DNA from: Zooshikella harenae
GTDB lineage: Bacteria > Pseudomonadota > Gammaproteobacteria > Pseudomonadales > Zooshikellaceae
Direction: 5' to 3'
Assembly (NCBI RefSeq): GCF_018837975.1
Contig: NZ_JAGSOY010000004.1
Span: forward strand, 62,001-126,000
Length of the DNA stretch: 64,000 nucleotides
The notes under the pieces are model-generated. The model saw only the letters and a list, made by a program, of their open reading frames with translations. It was not told the DNA's origin and searched no databases. A program made the translations under genes and the position numbers. This document shows positions 46,031 through 55,288 of this stretch, piece after piece. Within the stretch, counting starts at the first letter, position 1. The number at the start of each line of letters is the position of its first letter.

Positions 46031-46620
46031 GGCTAAACCCTCGCGATAGACCTAGTTCATAACAACGGATTACTTCGACTTGTAGTGGCCGTACGCTAGG
46101 TGCTCCAAAGGTCTGCTGCCCTAACACAACAGACCAAAGCTAATAGTTAAAAACTTTTTTATAAGTGTTTTACAAGTTCATCAATGAATAAATCTAAGCG
46201 CTACATATACTAAAAACGTGGCTATATAACTTTATTAACAACAAACTTTTTCTCAAAAATAGCCAACACATGATAAGTGTCAGACAGCACAAAAATATTC
46301 ATAAAGGGTATAAAAATAGCAAACACCTGTCGTACAGAACCCAATCAAGCTTATCAGTTAACGAAGGGGGGGCTGAGGGGAGCAAGTCGCAAATTATTAT
46401 CACCTGCTTACTAAAACGCGGATCTGCATAACATATCCCATTAGAGTAATGATTTTCATCATCGAATAATTGTGAAAACATAATTACTGCGAATTAATGA
46501 CAAATCTCACAACACAATAACTGAGTACAAACTATTTATTCTTTTTCTTTACTTGCATTTCAATTACAGACTTCCTTTAATAGCGCCCTAACAATACGAG
46601 AATATAAACGAGTTGAATTT
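46031..46620. other. Intergenic region between the aminopeptidase gene and yrbG
   Basis: 590 bp between divergent genes; no ORF or RNA I can support. A GGGTATA motif at about 46298 recalls the termini of the dispersed repeat but the rest does not align. Promoters for both flanking genes must lie here. Confidence 0.45.
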
Positions 46621-47598
46621 ATGTCTCTGCTATTAGCTTTTATCGCCATTTTGGTAGGTTTTGCTGTGCTCATATGGAGTGCAGATATGTTTGTCGATGG
46701 CGCAGCCGCCACTGCACGAAATTTTGGCATGTCAACCATGATGATAGGTTTAACTATTGTTGCTTTTGGCACCTCCGCACCAGAAATTCTGGTGGCGATC
46801 ATGGCTGCTTCGGATGGGCATTCAGGTTTAGCCGCTGGTAATGCACTAGGCTCTAACATTGCCAACATTGGTTTAGTTTTAGGCATCACTGCACTAGTAG
46901 CCCCCCTTCCCATAAAGTCATCTTTACTGCGTAAAGAAGTCCCCCTTTTACTTGCAGTGACATTTCTAGCAGGTGTGTGTCTCTTTGACTCTAGCTTGGC
47001 CCTACTGGATGGGATAATTCTACTGTGCGGGTTAGTGGCAACGCTTTACCTATTTTATCGTTGGCAGCAAAATTCTTCTAAAGGTGCAGACCCTCTGATT
47101 ACAGAGGAAGAAGAGGAAGTTCCTGATTTCTCGCAAAAAAAAGCAACATGGCTATTCATTTGTGGGCTGGTTCTTCTCCTTATTAGCTCCAGAATCTTGG
47201 TGTGGGGAGCCACTGAAATCGCGCAATCGCTTGGTGTCAGTGAACTCATCATTGGCTTAACGGTGGTTGCAATCGGAACCAGTCTCCCAGAACTAGCAGC
47301 CTCAATTGCTAGTGCTCGAAAAAATCACCACGACATTGCGATTGGTAATGTGGTTGGCTCAAACCTTTTTAACTTACTGGCTGTACTACCTATGCCCGCG
47401 TTGATTAACCCTGACCATTTCAGCAGCCTTGTTTTCCAGCGTGATTATCTAGCTATGTTGTTACTAACAGGATTTCTGGTTGGTATGATTTTCTGGGGTA
47501 AAATTCGACAATCCTCACTTAGCCGTATTAATGGCTCCTGCCTAGTTGCATGTTATGTGGGATATGGCATTGTTCTTTACTTAACTCACAGTCTTTAG
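46621..47598 (+). CDS. yrbG: Calcium/sodium antiporter YrbG family
   Basis: 325 aa, ten membrane helices in two homologous halves. The duplicated ion-exchange motifs are GLTIVAFGTSAPEILVAI with GNALGSNIANIGLVLG (first half), and GLTVVAIGTSLPELAASI with GNVVGSNLFNLLAVLP (second half). An acidic cytoplasmic loop (EEEEEVPD) lies between. Begins the plus-strand block containing kdsDC-lptCAB-rpoN. There are 112 bp to kdsD. Confidence 0.93.
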   Translation: MSLLLAFIAILVGFAVLIWSADMFVDGAAATARNFGMSTMMIGLTIVAFGTSAPEILVAIMAASDGHSGLAAGNALGSNIANIGLVLGITALVAPLPIKSSLLRKEVPLLLAVTFLAGVCLFDSSLALLDGIILLCGLVATLYLFYRWQQNSSKGADPLITEEEEEVPDFSQKKATWLFICGLVLLLISSRILVWGATEIAQSLGVSELIIGLTVVAIGTSLPELAASIASARKNHHDIAIGNVVGSNLFNLLAVLPMPALINPDHFSSLVFQRDYLAMLLLTGFLVGMIFWGKIRQSSLSRINGSCLVACYVGYGIVLYLTHSL

Positions 47599-47710
47599 TC
47601 TGTCATAATTCGCGCCAGCTAATACAGATGATTTTTACTCAGTCCACGTTCCATGTTAAATAAGCAGCCCAGTAATGTGTCTTTGACTCACTCTATATAG
47701 TAGGTAGATT

Positions 47711-48685
47711 ATGACCCAGGCAGAACAGCTTATAGCGTCAGGCAAACGCACCTTTGATATTGAAATTGAAGCGCTACAACAACTAGCAGGCTCTGTAAAT
47801 GCTGACTTTGTTGCAGCATGTGAGCTTATTCTTGACTGTAAAGGCCGAGTGGTTGTCGTAGGCATGGGCAAGTCAGGGCATATTGGTAATAAGATTGCCG
47901 CAACACTAGCCAGTACCGGCACACCTGCGTTTTTTGTACATCCTGGTGAAGCCAGTCATGGCGATATGGGTATGATTACCGACAGCGATGTCGTTATTGC
48001 TCTCTCTAATTCTGGTAACACTGCTGAGGTAGTAACACTTCTCCCCCTTCTAAAGCGACTGGGTACTTCTTTGATCAGCATGACAGGAAACCCCCAATCA
48101 ACGCTTGCAAAAGCGGCTGATGTTAACCTCGATGTTGCCATCAAAAGAGAAGCCTGCCCACTGGATTTAGCGCCGACAGCAAGCACGACAGTCGCATTGG
48201 TAATGGGTGATGCTTTAGCTATAGCTTTACTCGAAGCAAAGGGCTTCACTGCTGAAGACTTTGCATTTTCCCACCCTGGCGGTAGCCTAGGCCGACGACT
48301 ACTGCTAAAAGTTGCAGATATTATGCATCAGAAAGATCGCTTACCCGCAGTTCGCTTAGGTACTCGGCTTAGAGATGCCCTACTGGAAATGACCCAGCAA
48401 GGATTGGGTATGACCGCCATTGTAGACGCTGAAGGCCTGCTTCAAGGCGTCTTTACTGATGGCGATTTACGTAGAGCGCTTGATCAGAGTATTGATATTC
48501 AACAAGCCACCATTGACAGCGTCATGACATTGAAGTGCAAAGTTGCTAAAGCGGATATGCTGGCAGCTCAAGCACTTAATATTATGGAAAAAAACAAAAT
48601 CAATGGTTTAATTGTGGTTGATGATAACCATAAGGCCATAGGTGCCCTTAATATGCATGATCTTTTACGTGCAGGTGTCGTATGA
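47711..48685 (+). CDS. kdsD: D-arabinose 5-phosphate isomerase
   Basis: 324 aa. SIS sugar isomerase domain (about residues 40-180: VVVVGMGKSGHIGNKIAATLASTG, HPGEASHGDMGMI, LSNSGNT, DLAPTASTT) followed by two CBS domains (about 205-324). Converts ribulose 5-phosphate to arabinose 5-phosphate, the first step to Kdo for the LPS core. Stop overlaps the kdsC start by 4 bp. Confidence 0.97.
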   Translation: MTQAEQLIASGKRTFDIEIEALQQLAGSVNADFVAACELILDCKGRVVVVGMGKSGHIGNKIAATLASTGTPAFFVHPGEASHGDMGMITDSDVVIALSNSGNTAEVVTLLPLLKRLGTSLISMTGNPQSTLAKAADVNLDVAIKREACPLDLAPTASTTVALVMGDALAIALLEAKGFTAEDFAFSHPGGSLGRRLLLKVADIMHQKDRLPAVRLGTRLRDALLEMTQQGLGMTAIVDAEGLLQGVFTDGDLRRALDQSIDIQQATIDSVMTLKCKVAKADMLAAQALNIMEKNKINGLIVVDDNHKAIGALNMHDLLRAGVV

Positions 48686-49215
48686 GTTTACAGCATTTAA
48701 CCACAAAAGCCGCGGCTGTTCGTTTACTGGTATGCGATGTTGATGGTGTACTGACTGATGGCCGCCTTTACTTTACAGAAGACGGCCAAGAATTTAAGAC
48801 ATTTAACACGCTGGATGGCCTGGGCTTCAAACTTTTGCAGCAAACTGGGGTCAAAATCGCTATTATCACTGGTCGTAAATCCAAGGTTGTCAGCCAACGT
48901 ATGACTGCGCTTGGTGTAGAGATTGTTTATCAGGGTCGTGAAGATAAGCTTGTCGTTCTAAAAGATATTCTTGAGCAGCTTGATCTTACGCCTGAACAAG
49001 TAGCTTATTTAGGGGATGACTTACCTGACCTCCCTGCTATCCGCCATGTTGGCTTAGGCTTGGCTGTTGCTAATGCAAGTCCAATGGTGAAGCAATATGC
49101 TGCTGGCGTCACCCAACAGAATGGTGGACTAGGTGCTGCCAGAGAAGTATGCGAGTTTATTATGGCAAGCCAAGGTACCCTTGATGCCCAACTAGCTCCT
49201 TACTTATGTTGTTAA
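48682..49215 (+). CDS. kdsC: 3-deoxy-D-manno-octulosonate-8-phosphate phosphatase
   Basis: 177 aa HAD-superfamily phosphatase. Catalytic D19-V-D21 in CDVDGVLTDGRLYF, then IITGRKSKVV (Thr/Ser motif II) and YLGDDLPDLPAI (metal Asp pair). No cap domain, as expected for tetrameric KdsC. It removes phosphate from Kdo-8-P. Coupled to kdsD by ATGA overlap. Confidence 0.97.
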   Translation: MSLQHLTTKAAAVRLLVCDVDGVLTDGRLYFTEDGQEFKTFNTLDGLGFKLLQQTGVKIAIITGRKSKVVSQRMTALGVEIVYQGREDKLVVLKDILEQLDLTPEQVAYLGDDLPDLPAIRHVGLGLAVANASPMVKQYAAGVTQQNGGLGAAREVCEFIMASQGTLDAQLAPYLCC

Positions 49216-49261
49216 CGTGACATTACTGTCTTTAACTTCTATAGAATGAGCTTAGTTCAAT

Positions 49262-49843
49262 ATGGGCTTTAAACGTATTACTACGCTGATATTACTGTTG
49301 ATACTGGGGTATGGCTTATTTACTTTTCTGAATCAGCCTGATGCATTTAACTTAACTGCACCAACAAGTGATAAAAAGGAAGATACTGCTATTTCTCCAG
49401 ACTTTTTCATGGAGTCACCCGTAATCACCCAGTATACAGCTCAAGGTGAGCGAGACTACATTGTTGTTTCTGAGAAAATAAGCCACTTTCCTCACAATGA
49501 TATTTCGTTGATTGATCAGCCTGATATTTTGATTACACGGAAACAAAGTAGCGATTGGCATACAACATCACGTCAGGGCAGAATACTTCCTGGTGGAGAT
49601 GTGATGGAACTCTGGGATAATGTCGTAGTTAGAGAACAGAAAACTACGGGAAATCCTGGCATGATTATAACAACAGAATTTCTTACTGTTTATGCTGAAC
49701 AAAATCAGGCGAAAACCAAACGTCCAGTAACCATTAAAACTGTCAACTCAGTTGTCAACGCGGTCGGCATGAATACTTATTTAGATGAGGAGCGTGTGGA
49801 GTTGCTATCCAATGTTAGGGGAACATATGAAGTACAGGATTAA
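49262..49843 (+). CDS. lptC: LPS export protein LptC
   Basis: 193 aa. One N-terminal membrane helix (TLILLLILGYGLFTFLN), then a periplasmic beta-jellyroll: SPDFFMESPVITQYTAQG, LIDQPDILITRKQ, RQGRILPGGDVMELWDNVVV and [17 protein letters not shown]. It bridges LptB2FG and LptA. Its end overlaps the lptA start by 17 bp. Confidence 0.94.
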   Translation: MGFKRITTLILLLILGYGLFTFLNQPDAFNLTAPTSDKKEDTAISPDFFMESPVITQYTAQGERDYIVVSEKISHFPHNDISLIDQPDILITRKQSSDWHTTSRQGRILPGGDVMELWDNVVVREQKTTGNPGMIITTEFLTVYAEQNQAKTKRPVTIKTVNSVVNAVGMNTYLDEERVELLSNVRGTYEVQD

Positions 49844-50345
49844 CCTTTTAACAATAGGACTATTACTTGTTAACCTACTGGGCCAGCAAAGTGCCTGGGC
49901 TTTGCCTGCTGACAGAGAAAAGCCAATCCACGCAAAATCTGATAGTGCTAATGCCGAAAAAGATGGCATACGCATACTGACGGGAAATGTTGTCATCACC
50001 CAAGGCACCATAAAAATTACTGGTCACAAAGTCACGATTTACACTGACAAGCAGGGAAATATCAACAAAGTGATTGCCCTGGGTAGCCCTGCACACTATG
50101 AAGAAAAACCTGAACCAAACAAAGAGTTAATTCGCGCCTATGGGAAAAAAATCAACTATATGATTCCTCAAGAAAGAGTTGAAATTATTGTTAATGCCAA
50201 ATTGTTTCAGGAAGGCAACAAGTTCACAGGCAAGCGCATTGACTATAACATGAAAACCCAAACTGTGAATGCTAAAGGCGACTCATCAAAAGCTGGCGGC
50301 AAGCAACGTGTTGAGATGATCCTGCAACCCACTAAGACGAAGTAA
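49827..50345 (+). CDS. lptA: LPS transport periplasmic protein LptA
   Basis: 172 aa from the ATG inside the lptC end, with AGGGGA upstream; the frame is open 14 codons earlier but that part reads as lptC. Signal peptide ending QQSAWALPA. OstA-fold: [69 protein letters not shown]. It forms the protein bridge carrying LPS across the periplasm. lptB begins 4 bp downstream. Confidence 0.95.
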   Translation: MKYRINLLTIGLLLVNLLGQQSAWALPADREKPIHAKSDSANAEKDGIRILTGNVVITQGTIKITGHKVTIYTDKQGNINKVIALGSPAHYEEKPEPNKELIRAYGKKINYMIPQERVEIIVNAKLFQEGNKFTGKRIDYNMKTQTVNAKGDSSKAGGKQRVEMILQPTKTK

Positions 50346-50349
50346 CTCT

Positions 50350-51075
50350 ATGCCTGTCCTACAAGCCCAAAATCTGGCAAAAAGCTATAAAGGCCGTCAA
50401 GTTGTCAAAGAAGTCTCACTTCATATCGAAAGTGGTCAAATCGTTGGTTTGCTTGGTCCCAATGGTGCAGGGAAAACAACTACGTTTTATATGATCGTTG
50501 GCTTGGTAAGATCTGATCATGGCCAAGTACAAATAGATGAACAGGATATTACGCACCTACCAATGCATGGTAGAGCACGTGCAGGAATTGGTTACTTACC
50601 ACAGGAAGCGTCTATTTTTCGAAAACTATCTGTCAGCGAAAATATTATGGGAATTTTAGAAACCCGTAAGGATTTAAATCGACAACAGCGAGAAGAAAAA
50701 CTTAACCAGTTGCTTGAAGAATTTAATGTAACCCACCTCAAAGATAGTATGGGTATGAGCTTATCTGGAGGGGAACGTAGACGTGTTGAAATTGCTCGTG
50801 CACTGGCAACAGAACCCTCTTTCATCCTATTAGATGAACCTTTTGCTGGGGTTGACCCCATCTCTGTAAATGATATAAAAATGATAGTATCTCATTTAAA
50901 AGAAAGAGGCATTGGGGTACTAATTACAGATCACAATGTGCGAGAAACACTTGATATTTGTGAGTTAGCCTACATAGTAAGTGAAGGACAAATAATCGCT
51001 CAAGGTTCAGCGAGTGATGTAATGGCCAACCAAAAAGTCAAGGATGTTTATCTTGGACACCAATTCAAAATCTAA
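50350..51075 (+). CDS. lptB: LPS export ABC transporter ATP-binding protein LptB
   Basis: 241 aa. Walker [19 protein letters not shown]-loop [14 protein letters not shown], signature [15 protein letters not shown], Walker [18 protein letters not shown]-loop [10 protein letters not shown]. It provides energy for LPS extraction with LptF/LptG, which are not in the window, as in other gammaproteobacteria. Confidence 0.98.
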   Translation: MPVLQAQNLAKSYKGRQVVKEVSLHIESGQIVGLLGPNGAGKTTTFYMIVGLVRSDHGQVQIDEQDITHLPMHGRARAGIGYLPQEASIFRKLSVSENIMGILETRKDLNRQQREEKLNQLLEEFNVTHLKDSMGMSLSGGERRRVEIARALATEPSFILLDEPFAGVDPISVNDIKMIVSHLKERGIGVLITDHNVRETLDICELAYIVSEGQIIAQGSASDVMANQKVKDVYLGHQFKI

Positions 51076-51264
51076 GACAAGTAGCCTGGTCGCGCATATA
51101 ATGTGTTAGTGTATGAGATGCGGCCACTCATTATTCTCATTCACTATTTACTGAACAATTAGTGTGGCAGCATTAGTTCACCACAACGACAGGTACTGTT
51201 AGTGGAAAATTAATAGATAAATTTCAGCATTTGCTTTGTTGCAGTGTAGGTAAACCAACTAACT

Positions 51265-52818
51265 ATGAAGCCATCCCTAGTTTTAAAAATGGGTCAACAG
51301 CTGACAATGACGCCTCAGCTGCAGCAGGCCATTAAACTACTTCAGTTGTCTACTCTTGACTTGCAACAAGAAATTCAGCAAGCCTTAGACTCAAACCCAT
51401 TACTTGAACTTATTGAAGATGCCTCAGACACAAGCGTAAGTGGCGAGACAGCTGAGTCTACTGACGAACAACAAGTTGACATCACAGAAGAAACATCCCC
51501 TAGCTCCAATGGCGATGGTAGTAGCATTGAAGCCACCAACTCCCCATCTCAAGAGCAAGACAGTGATAGTAGTGAATCAGTTTATGAAGACCAGTGGGCA
51601 GAGCAAATCCCTTCAGAACTATCGGTTGATACCGCCTGGGATGATGTGTATGAGCCAATACTTCCAACTACTGGAAGTTCATCTTCTAACTCAGATGAAG
51701 AATTTGACTATACAGCTAGAAACAGCACTGCAGAAACAATACAGACACACTTGCACTGGCAGCTTAACCTTACCCCACTCAGCGATAATGACCGCCTGAT
51801 TGCAATTGCAATTATTGATGCTGTTGATGAAAGCGGCTATTTAACCTGTACTCTGGAAGATATTCAGGAAAGCTTTGACCCTGAACTCGAAATTGAGCTT
51901 GATGAAGTCGTTGCCGTTCACCGCTTACTAAAACAATTTGACCCTGTTGGTGTTGCCGCTCGGGATTTAAAAGAGTGCCTTTTCACTCAATTGACACAAC
52001 TCAGTGCAAATACGCCTTTCTTGGAAGAAGCGAAGCTAATCACCCAAAAGTATCTCCATTTATTAGGCAATCACGACTACAATCAACTTATGCGAAAAGC
52101 AAAGTTGAAAGAAGAGCAGTTGAAACAAGCCATTCTGTTGATACAAAGCTTAAATCCACGGCCTGGCTCTGTTATTCAAGATGAGAACTCTGAATATATC
52201 GTTCCAGATGTCATTGTTCAAAAAAGAAATGATCGCTGGAGTGTAGAACTTAATTCCGATGCCACCCCCCGTCTTCGCATCAATGCAAGCTATGCATCCT
52301 TAGTCAAGCGTGCAGACAGCAGTTCCGATAATACCTATATTAAAAATCATCTCCAGGAAGCACGCTGGTTTATAAAAAGTTTGCAAAGCCGTAATGAAAC
52401 ATTAATGCGAGTTGCTAGCTGTATTGTGGAGCACCAAAAAGGCTTTTTAGAATATGGTGAAGAAGCCATGAAGCCTTTGGTACTTCATGATATTGCAGAG
52501 GCAGTTGGCATGCATGAGTCAACAATATCAAGAGTAACAACTCAAAAATATATGCACACCCCTCGTGGTATATTTGAACTGAAGTATTTTTTCTCCAGTC
52601 ATGTCAGTACCTCATCGGGTGGAGAATGCTCATCAACAGCAATCCGAGCCATCATAAAAAAATTGATCGCAGTAGAGAATGCGCGAAAACCTTTATCTGA
52701 TAGTAAAATAGCCAAGCTTCTAGAAGAACAAGGAATAAAAGTGGCAAGACGAACTATCGCTAAGTACCGAGAGTCACTTTCAATTCCGCCTTCTAACGAG
52801 CGAAAACGGTTGGTGTAA
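51265..52818 (+). CDS. rpoN: RNA polymerase sigma-54 factor
   Basis: 517 aa. Region I is Gln/Leu-rich ([34 protein letters not shown]), region II acidic and Ser/Thr-rich (about 50-155), then the core-binding domain, the helix-turn-helix ([29 protein letters not shown]) and the RpoN box [10 protein letters not shown] near the C-terminus. Directs transcription from -24/-12 promoters with enhancer-binding ATPases. Followed by a strong hairpin before hpf. Confidence 0.98.
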   Translation: MKPSLVLKMGQQLTMTPQLQQAIKLLQLSTLDLQQEIQQALDSNPLLELIEDASDTSVSGETAESTDEQQVDITEETSPSSNGDGSSIEATNSPSQEQDSDSSESVYEDQWAEQIPSELSVDTAWDDVYEPILPTTGSSSSNSDEEFDYTARNSTAETIQTHLHWQLNLTPLSDNDRLIAIAIIDAVDESGYLTCTLEDIQESFDPELEIELDEVVAVHRLLKQFDPVGVAARDLKECLFTQLTQLSANTPFLEEAKLITQKYLHLLGNHDYNQLMRKAKLKEEQLKQAILLIQSLNPRPGSVIQDENSEYIVPDVIVQKRNDRWSVELNSDATPRLRINASYASLVKRADSSSDNTYIKNHLQEARWFIKSLQSRNETLMRVASCIVEHQKGFLEYGEEAMKPLVLHDIAEAVGMHESTISRVTTQKYMHTPRGIFELKYFFSSHVSTSSGGECSSTAIRAIIKKLIAVENARKPLSDSKIAKLLEEQGIKVARRTIAKYRESLSIPPSNERKRLV

Positions 52819-52838
52819 GAAAGCGTTATAGGGTGACG

Positions 52839-52877
52839 AACACCCCTGTTACCCCTACTCAATGGATTAGGGGTGTT
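52839..52877. terminator. Hairpin between rpoN and hpf
   Basis: AACACCCCT / AGGGGTGTT, a perfect 9-bp stem with a 21-nt loop that itself contains ACCCCT, so an alternative pairing with the right arm is possible. No T-run follows; it may attenuate rather than stop transcription into hpf. Confidence 0.6.
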
Positions 52878-52945
52878 GTGAAGTCAGTAGTAGTACACTG
52901 TTTCTACTGATAGACTGTAAATCGGATCACTTAGGAGATCGATGC

Positions 52946-53254
52946 ATGCAAATAAATATTAGTGGTCACCACGTTGATATTACCGATCCGCTGCGCCAAT
53001 ATGTTATCAGCAAATTTGAGCGATTGGAGCGGCACTTTGATAACATTACCAATGTGCAAGTTACTTTAAGTGTTGAAAAACTTCGACAAAAAGCTGAGAC
53101 CACTTTACATATAAGAGGTGCAGATATTCGCGCTGAAGCGGAATCTGAAGACATGTATGCAGCGATTGACATGCTTGTCGATAAGTTAGATCGTCAACTT
53201 CTAAAACACAAAGAGAAAAACCTTGACCGTTTACAGGGCGCAGGAGCCCGATAA
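52946..53254 (+). CDS. hpf: Ribosome hibernation-promoting factor
   Basis: 102 aa. YfiA/HPF fold: MQINISGHHVDITDPLRQYV, KFERLERHFDNITNVQVTL, TLHIRGADIRAEAESEDMYAAIDMLVDKLDRQL and a basic tail KHKEKN. It is the short form that helps dimerise 70S ribosomes into 100S particles in stationary phase. A GGAGAT site precedes the ATG. It stands between rpoN and ptsN as usual. Confidence 0.95.
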   Translation: MQINISGHHVDITDPLRQYVISKFERLERHFDNITNVQVTLSVEKLRQKAETTLHIRGADIRAEAESEDMYAAIDMLVDKLDRQLLKHKEKNLDRLQGAGAR

Positions 53255-53285
53255 ACCGGCCATTGTTGGAGATTGTAAAAACGCA

Positions 53286-53744
53286 ATGAAACTCGAACAG
53301 ATTCTTGCCCCGGAGTGCACCGCTTGTGATGTTGAGGGTGGCAGTAAAAAAAGAACGTTAGAGCAAATTGCAGATATCCTGGCCGGTTACCGGCCAGGCA
53401 TCGGTGCTAGCGAACTTTTTGATAGTCTTATTACAAGAGAACGGCTGGGAAGTACTGGATTTGGCAATGGTATTGCGCTTCCCCACTGCCGGTTAACCAA
53501 CTGTGAAAAACCCATGGCGGCTTTACTAAAGCTTCGTGAACCCATCGAGTTTGATGCAATGGATAATCACCCTGTTGATTTAATTTTTGCACTTGTAGTT
53601 CCAGAAGAAGCTACTTCTGAGCATTTAGCTATATTGCAGCTTGTTGCTGAACGATTTGAAAATGCTAGTTTCAGAAATAGACTTCGTAATGCTCAAAGCA
53701 ACCATGAACTTTACGAGCTTGCTATTGCCCCTCTTCCTAATTAA
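53286..53744 (+). CDS. ptsN: Nitrogen-PTS enzyme IIA
   Basis: 152 aa from MKLEQILAPEC; the frame is open 21 codons upstream, but this start matches the family. Phosphorylated His is H67 in GNGIALPHCR. DLIFALVVPEEATSEHLAILQLVAE and the closing helix complete the EIIA fold. It accepts phosphate from PtsO (NPr, 1.1 kb downstream) and regulates potassium transport and nitrogen/carbon balance. Regulatory role here is by family. Confidence 0.95.
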   Translation: MKLEQILAPECTACDVEGGSKKRTLEQIADILAGYRPGIGASELFDSLITRERLGSTGFGNGIALPHCRLTNCEKPMAALLKLREPIEFDAMDNHPVDLIFALVVPEEATSEHLAILQLVAERFENASFRNRLRNAQSNHELYELAIAPLPN

Positions 53745-53797
53745 CAGGTCACACACAATCATCTAGCTTTAACGCTTCATTTATTTTTTACTCCAAG

Positions 53798-53839
53798 TGA
53801 CGGACTTCACTGTAGCTTGACTACAACAAGAAGCCGTCA
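53798..53839 (+). terminator. Branched hairpin between ptsN and rapZ
   Basis: TGACGG-CTTC / GAAG-CCGTCA arms with an inner TGTAG / CTACA stem, followed by TTTT. Placed 54 bp after the ptsN stop, it probably ends the upstream transcript, so rapZ needs its own promoter. Just downstream, TACACT / AGTGTA (53848-53867) is an inverted repeat of possible operator type. Confidence 0.65.
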
Positions 53840-53927
53840 TTTTGGTGTACACTATACATGCAGTGTAATAATAATATGGCGCGATAAATAAAAGCCAACT
53901 CACAACCATGGTACACATAAAAGTCGT

Positions 53928-54776
53928 ATGAAACTTGTTATCATTAGCGGTCGATCAGGTTCAGGGAAAAGTACTGGTTTACATGTACTTGAAGACCAAG
54001 GTTTTTTCTGTATTGATAATTTACCCTTAGTTTTACTCCCTGATTTGGCTAAAGAGCTGCAAAGAGCTTATTTAGACCGTGTAGCAGTCAGTATTGATGC
54101 CAGAAATATACGACAAGAGTTATCTCGCTTTCCAGAAATTATTAATCGGATCAAGCAACAACATGTTGATGCCGAGGTTATTTATCTCGATGCTGACGAT
54201 GAAGAACTTTTAAAACGCTTTAGTGAAACTCGACGAAAACATCCATTAAGCACCCAAAACTGTTCTTTGGCTGAAGCGCTTAAAGCTGAACAGCAAGTCC
54301 TGGAGCCAATCTCTAACCTGGCTGATCTCACCATGGATACGACAGGGCTTACGCTTCATGATTTACGCGATATATTTAATAAACGAGTAGCCTGTAAACA
54401 AGACAAAAGTATTGCATTATTATTTGAATCATTTGGCTTTAAAAAAGGTGCACCTAATGATGCAGACTATATTTTTGATGTTCGGTGTTTACCTAATCCC
54501 TATTGGGTCAATCATTTACGACAGTACACAGGTAAAGATCAGCCCATTAAAGAGTTTTTAATGGCAGAACCTCAAGTTGATGTGATGTTTGAAGACATTT
54601 ATAAGTTTGTTGAAAAATGGTTACCAAGCTTTGAAGCCTGCAACCGGAGTTACCTAACAGTTGCTATAGGGTGCACAGGAGGTCATCACCGTTCAGTCTA
54701 TTTAGCTGAGCGGCTTGCATCTTCCTTTCAAGCTAAGTACCGTAATGTCCAAGTTAGGCATCGTGAACTTCCTTAA
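53928..54776 (+). CDS. rapZ: RNase adapter protein RapZ
   Basis: 282 aa. Walker A G-R-S-G-S-G-K14-S-T near the N-terminus, the FCIDNLPLVLL segment, VIYLDADDEELLKRFSETRRKHPLS, and the C-terminal RNA-binding domain with IGCTGGHHRSVYLAERLA. It directs RNase E onto GlmZ-type sRNA and so links glucosamine-6-phosphate level to envelope precursor synthesis. Followed by ptsO 20 bp later. Confidence 0.97.
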   Translation: MKLVIISGRSGSGKSTGLHVLEDQGFFCIDNLPLVLLPDLAKELQRAYLDRVAVSIDARNIRQELSRFPEIINRIKQQHVDAEVIYLDADDEELLKRFSETRRKHPLSTQNCSLAEALKAEQQVLEPISNLADLTMDTTGLTLHDLRDIFNKRVACKQDKSIALLFESFGFKKGAPNDADYIFDVRCLPNPYWVNHLRQYTGKDQPIKEFLMAEPQVDVMFEDIYKFVEKWLPSFEACNRSYLTVAIGCTGGHHRSVYLAERLASSFQAKYRNVQVRHRELP

Positions 54777-54796
54777 TTAAGACTTCAGCCGTCACC

Positions 54797-55066
54797 ATGA
54801 TAGAAGAACAGCTCATCATCATTAATAAGCTAGGACTTCATGCTCGAGCTGCAGCAAAGTTTGTAACAACTGCTGCAGCCTTTGGCAGCACGATTCGTGT
54901 TGGCAAAGCAGGTAAAATGGTAGATGGCAAAAGCATTATGTCAGTCATGATGCTAGCAGCCAATCAGGGTACAACCCTCGATGTGCTTATTGACGGCAAA
55001 GACGAAGAACAAGCATTTATTGCACTTAAGGCATTGGTTGATAACTACTTTGAGGAAGGAGAGTAA
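54797..55066 (+). CDS. ptsO: Nitrogen-PTS phosphocarrier NPr
   Basis: 89 aa HPr-like protein. Active-site H15 in NKLGLHARAAAKFV; the regulatory Ser position lies in GKSIMSVMMLAANQG. Carries phosphate from EI-Ntr (PtsP, not here) to PtsN. 20 bp after rapZ, likely cotranscribed. Family length. Confidence 0.96.
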   Translation: MIEEQLIIINKLGLHARAAAKFVTTAAAFGSTIRVGKAGKMVDGKSIMSVMMLAANQGTTLDVLIDGKDEEQAFIALKALVDNYFEEGE

Positions 55067-55288
55067 AATTTATCGGGTCACAAGCATTTATAATATCCTT
55101 CCACTTTTACGAAAATACCAACACACCCAAAGACAATCCACAGCACACTCTACTGCACTCATTCCAACCTGTACATTTTCTGATTTAGTAAAAGAAATCA
55201 AGAAGATACTATGGCCTATCGCAAATTTTCGTTAAAATTTGCATTCTAGTGCTTTCTGTAACTTCTGCACTGCCCAACAGGGGGGGTT

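Noticed and set aside
46560-46913. 117-codon minus-strand frame over the yrbG start
   Set aside because: Lies opposite the clear yrbG coding sequence and reads as Pro/Ala/Met-rich antisense shadow.
54981-55235. 84-codon frame overlapping the ptsO end
   Set aside because: Out of frame with ptsO and without motif or ribosome site; treated as a shadow.
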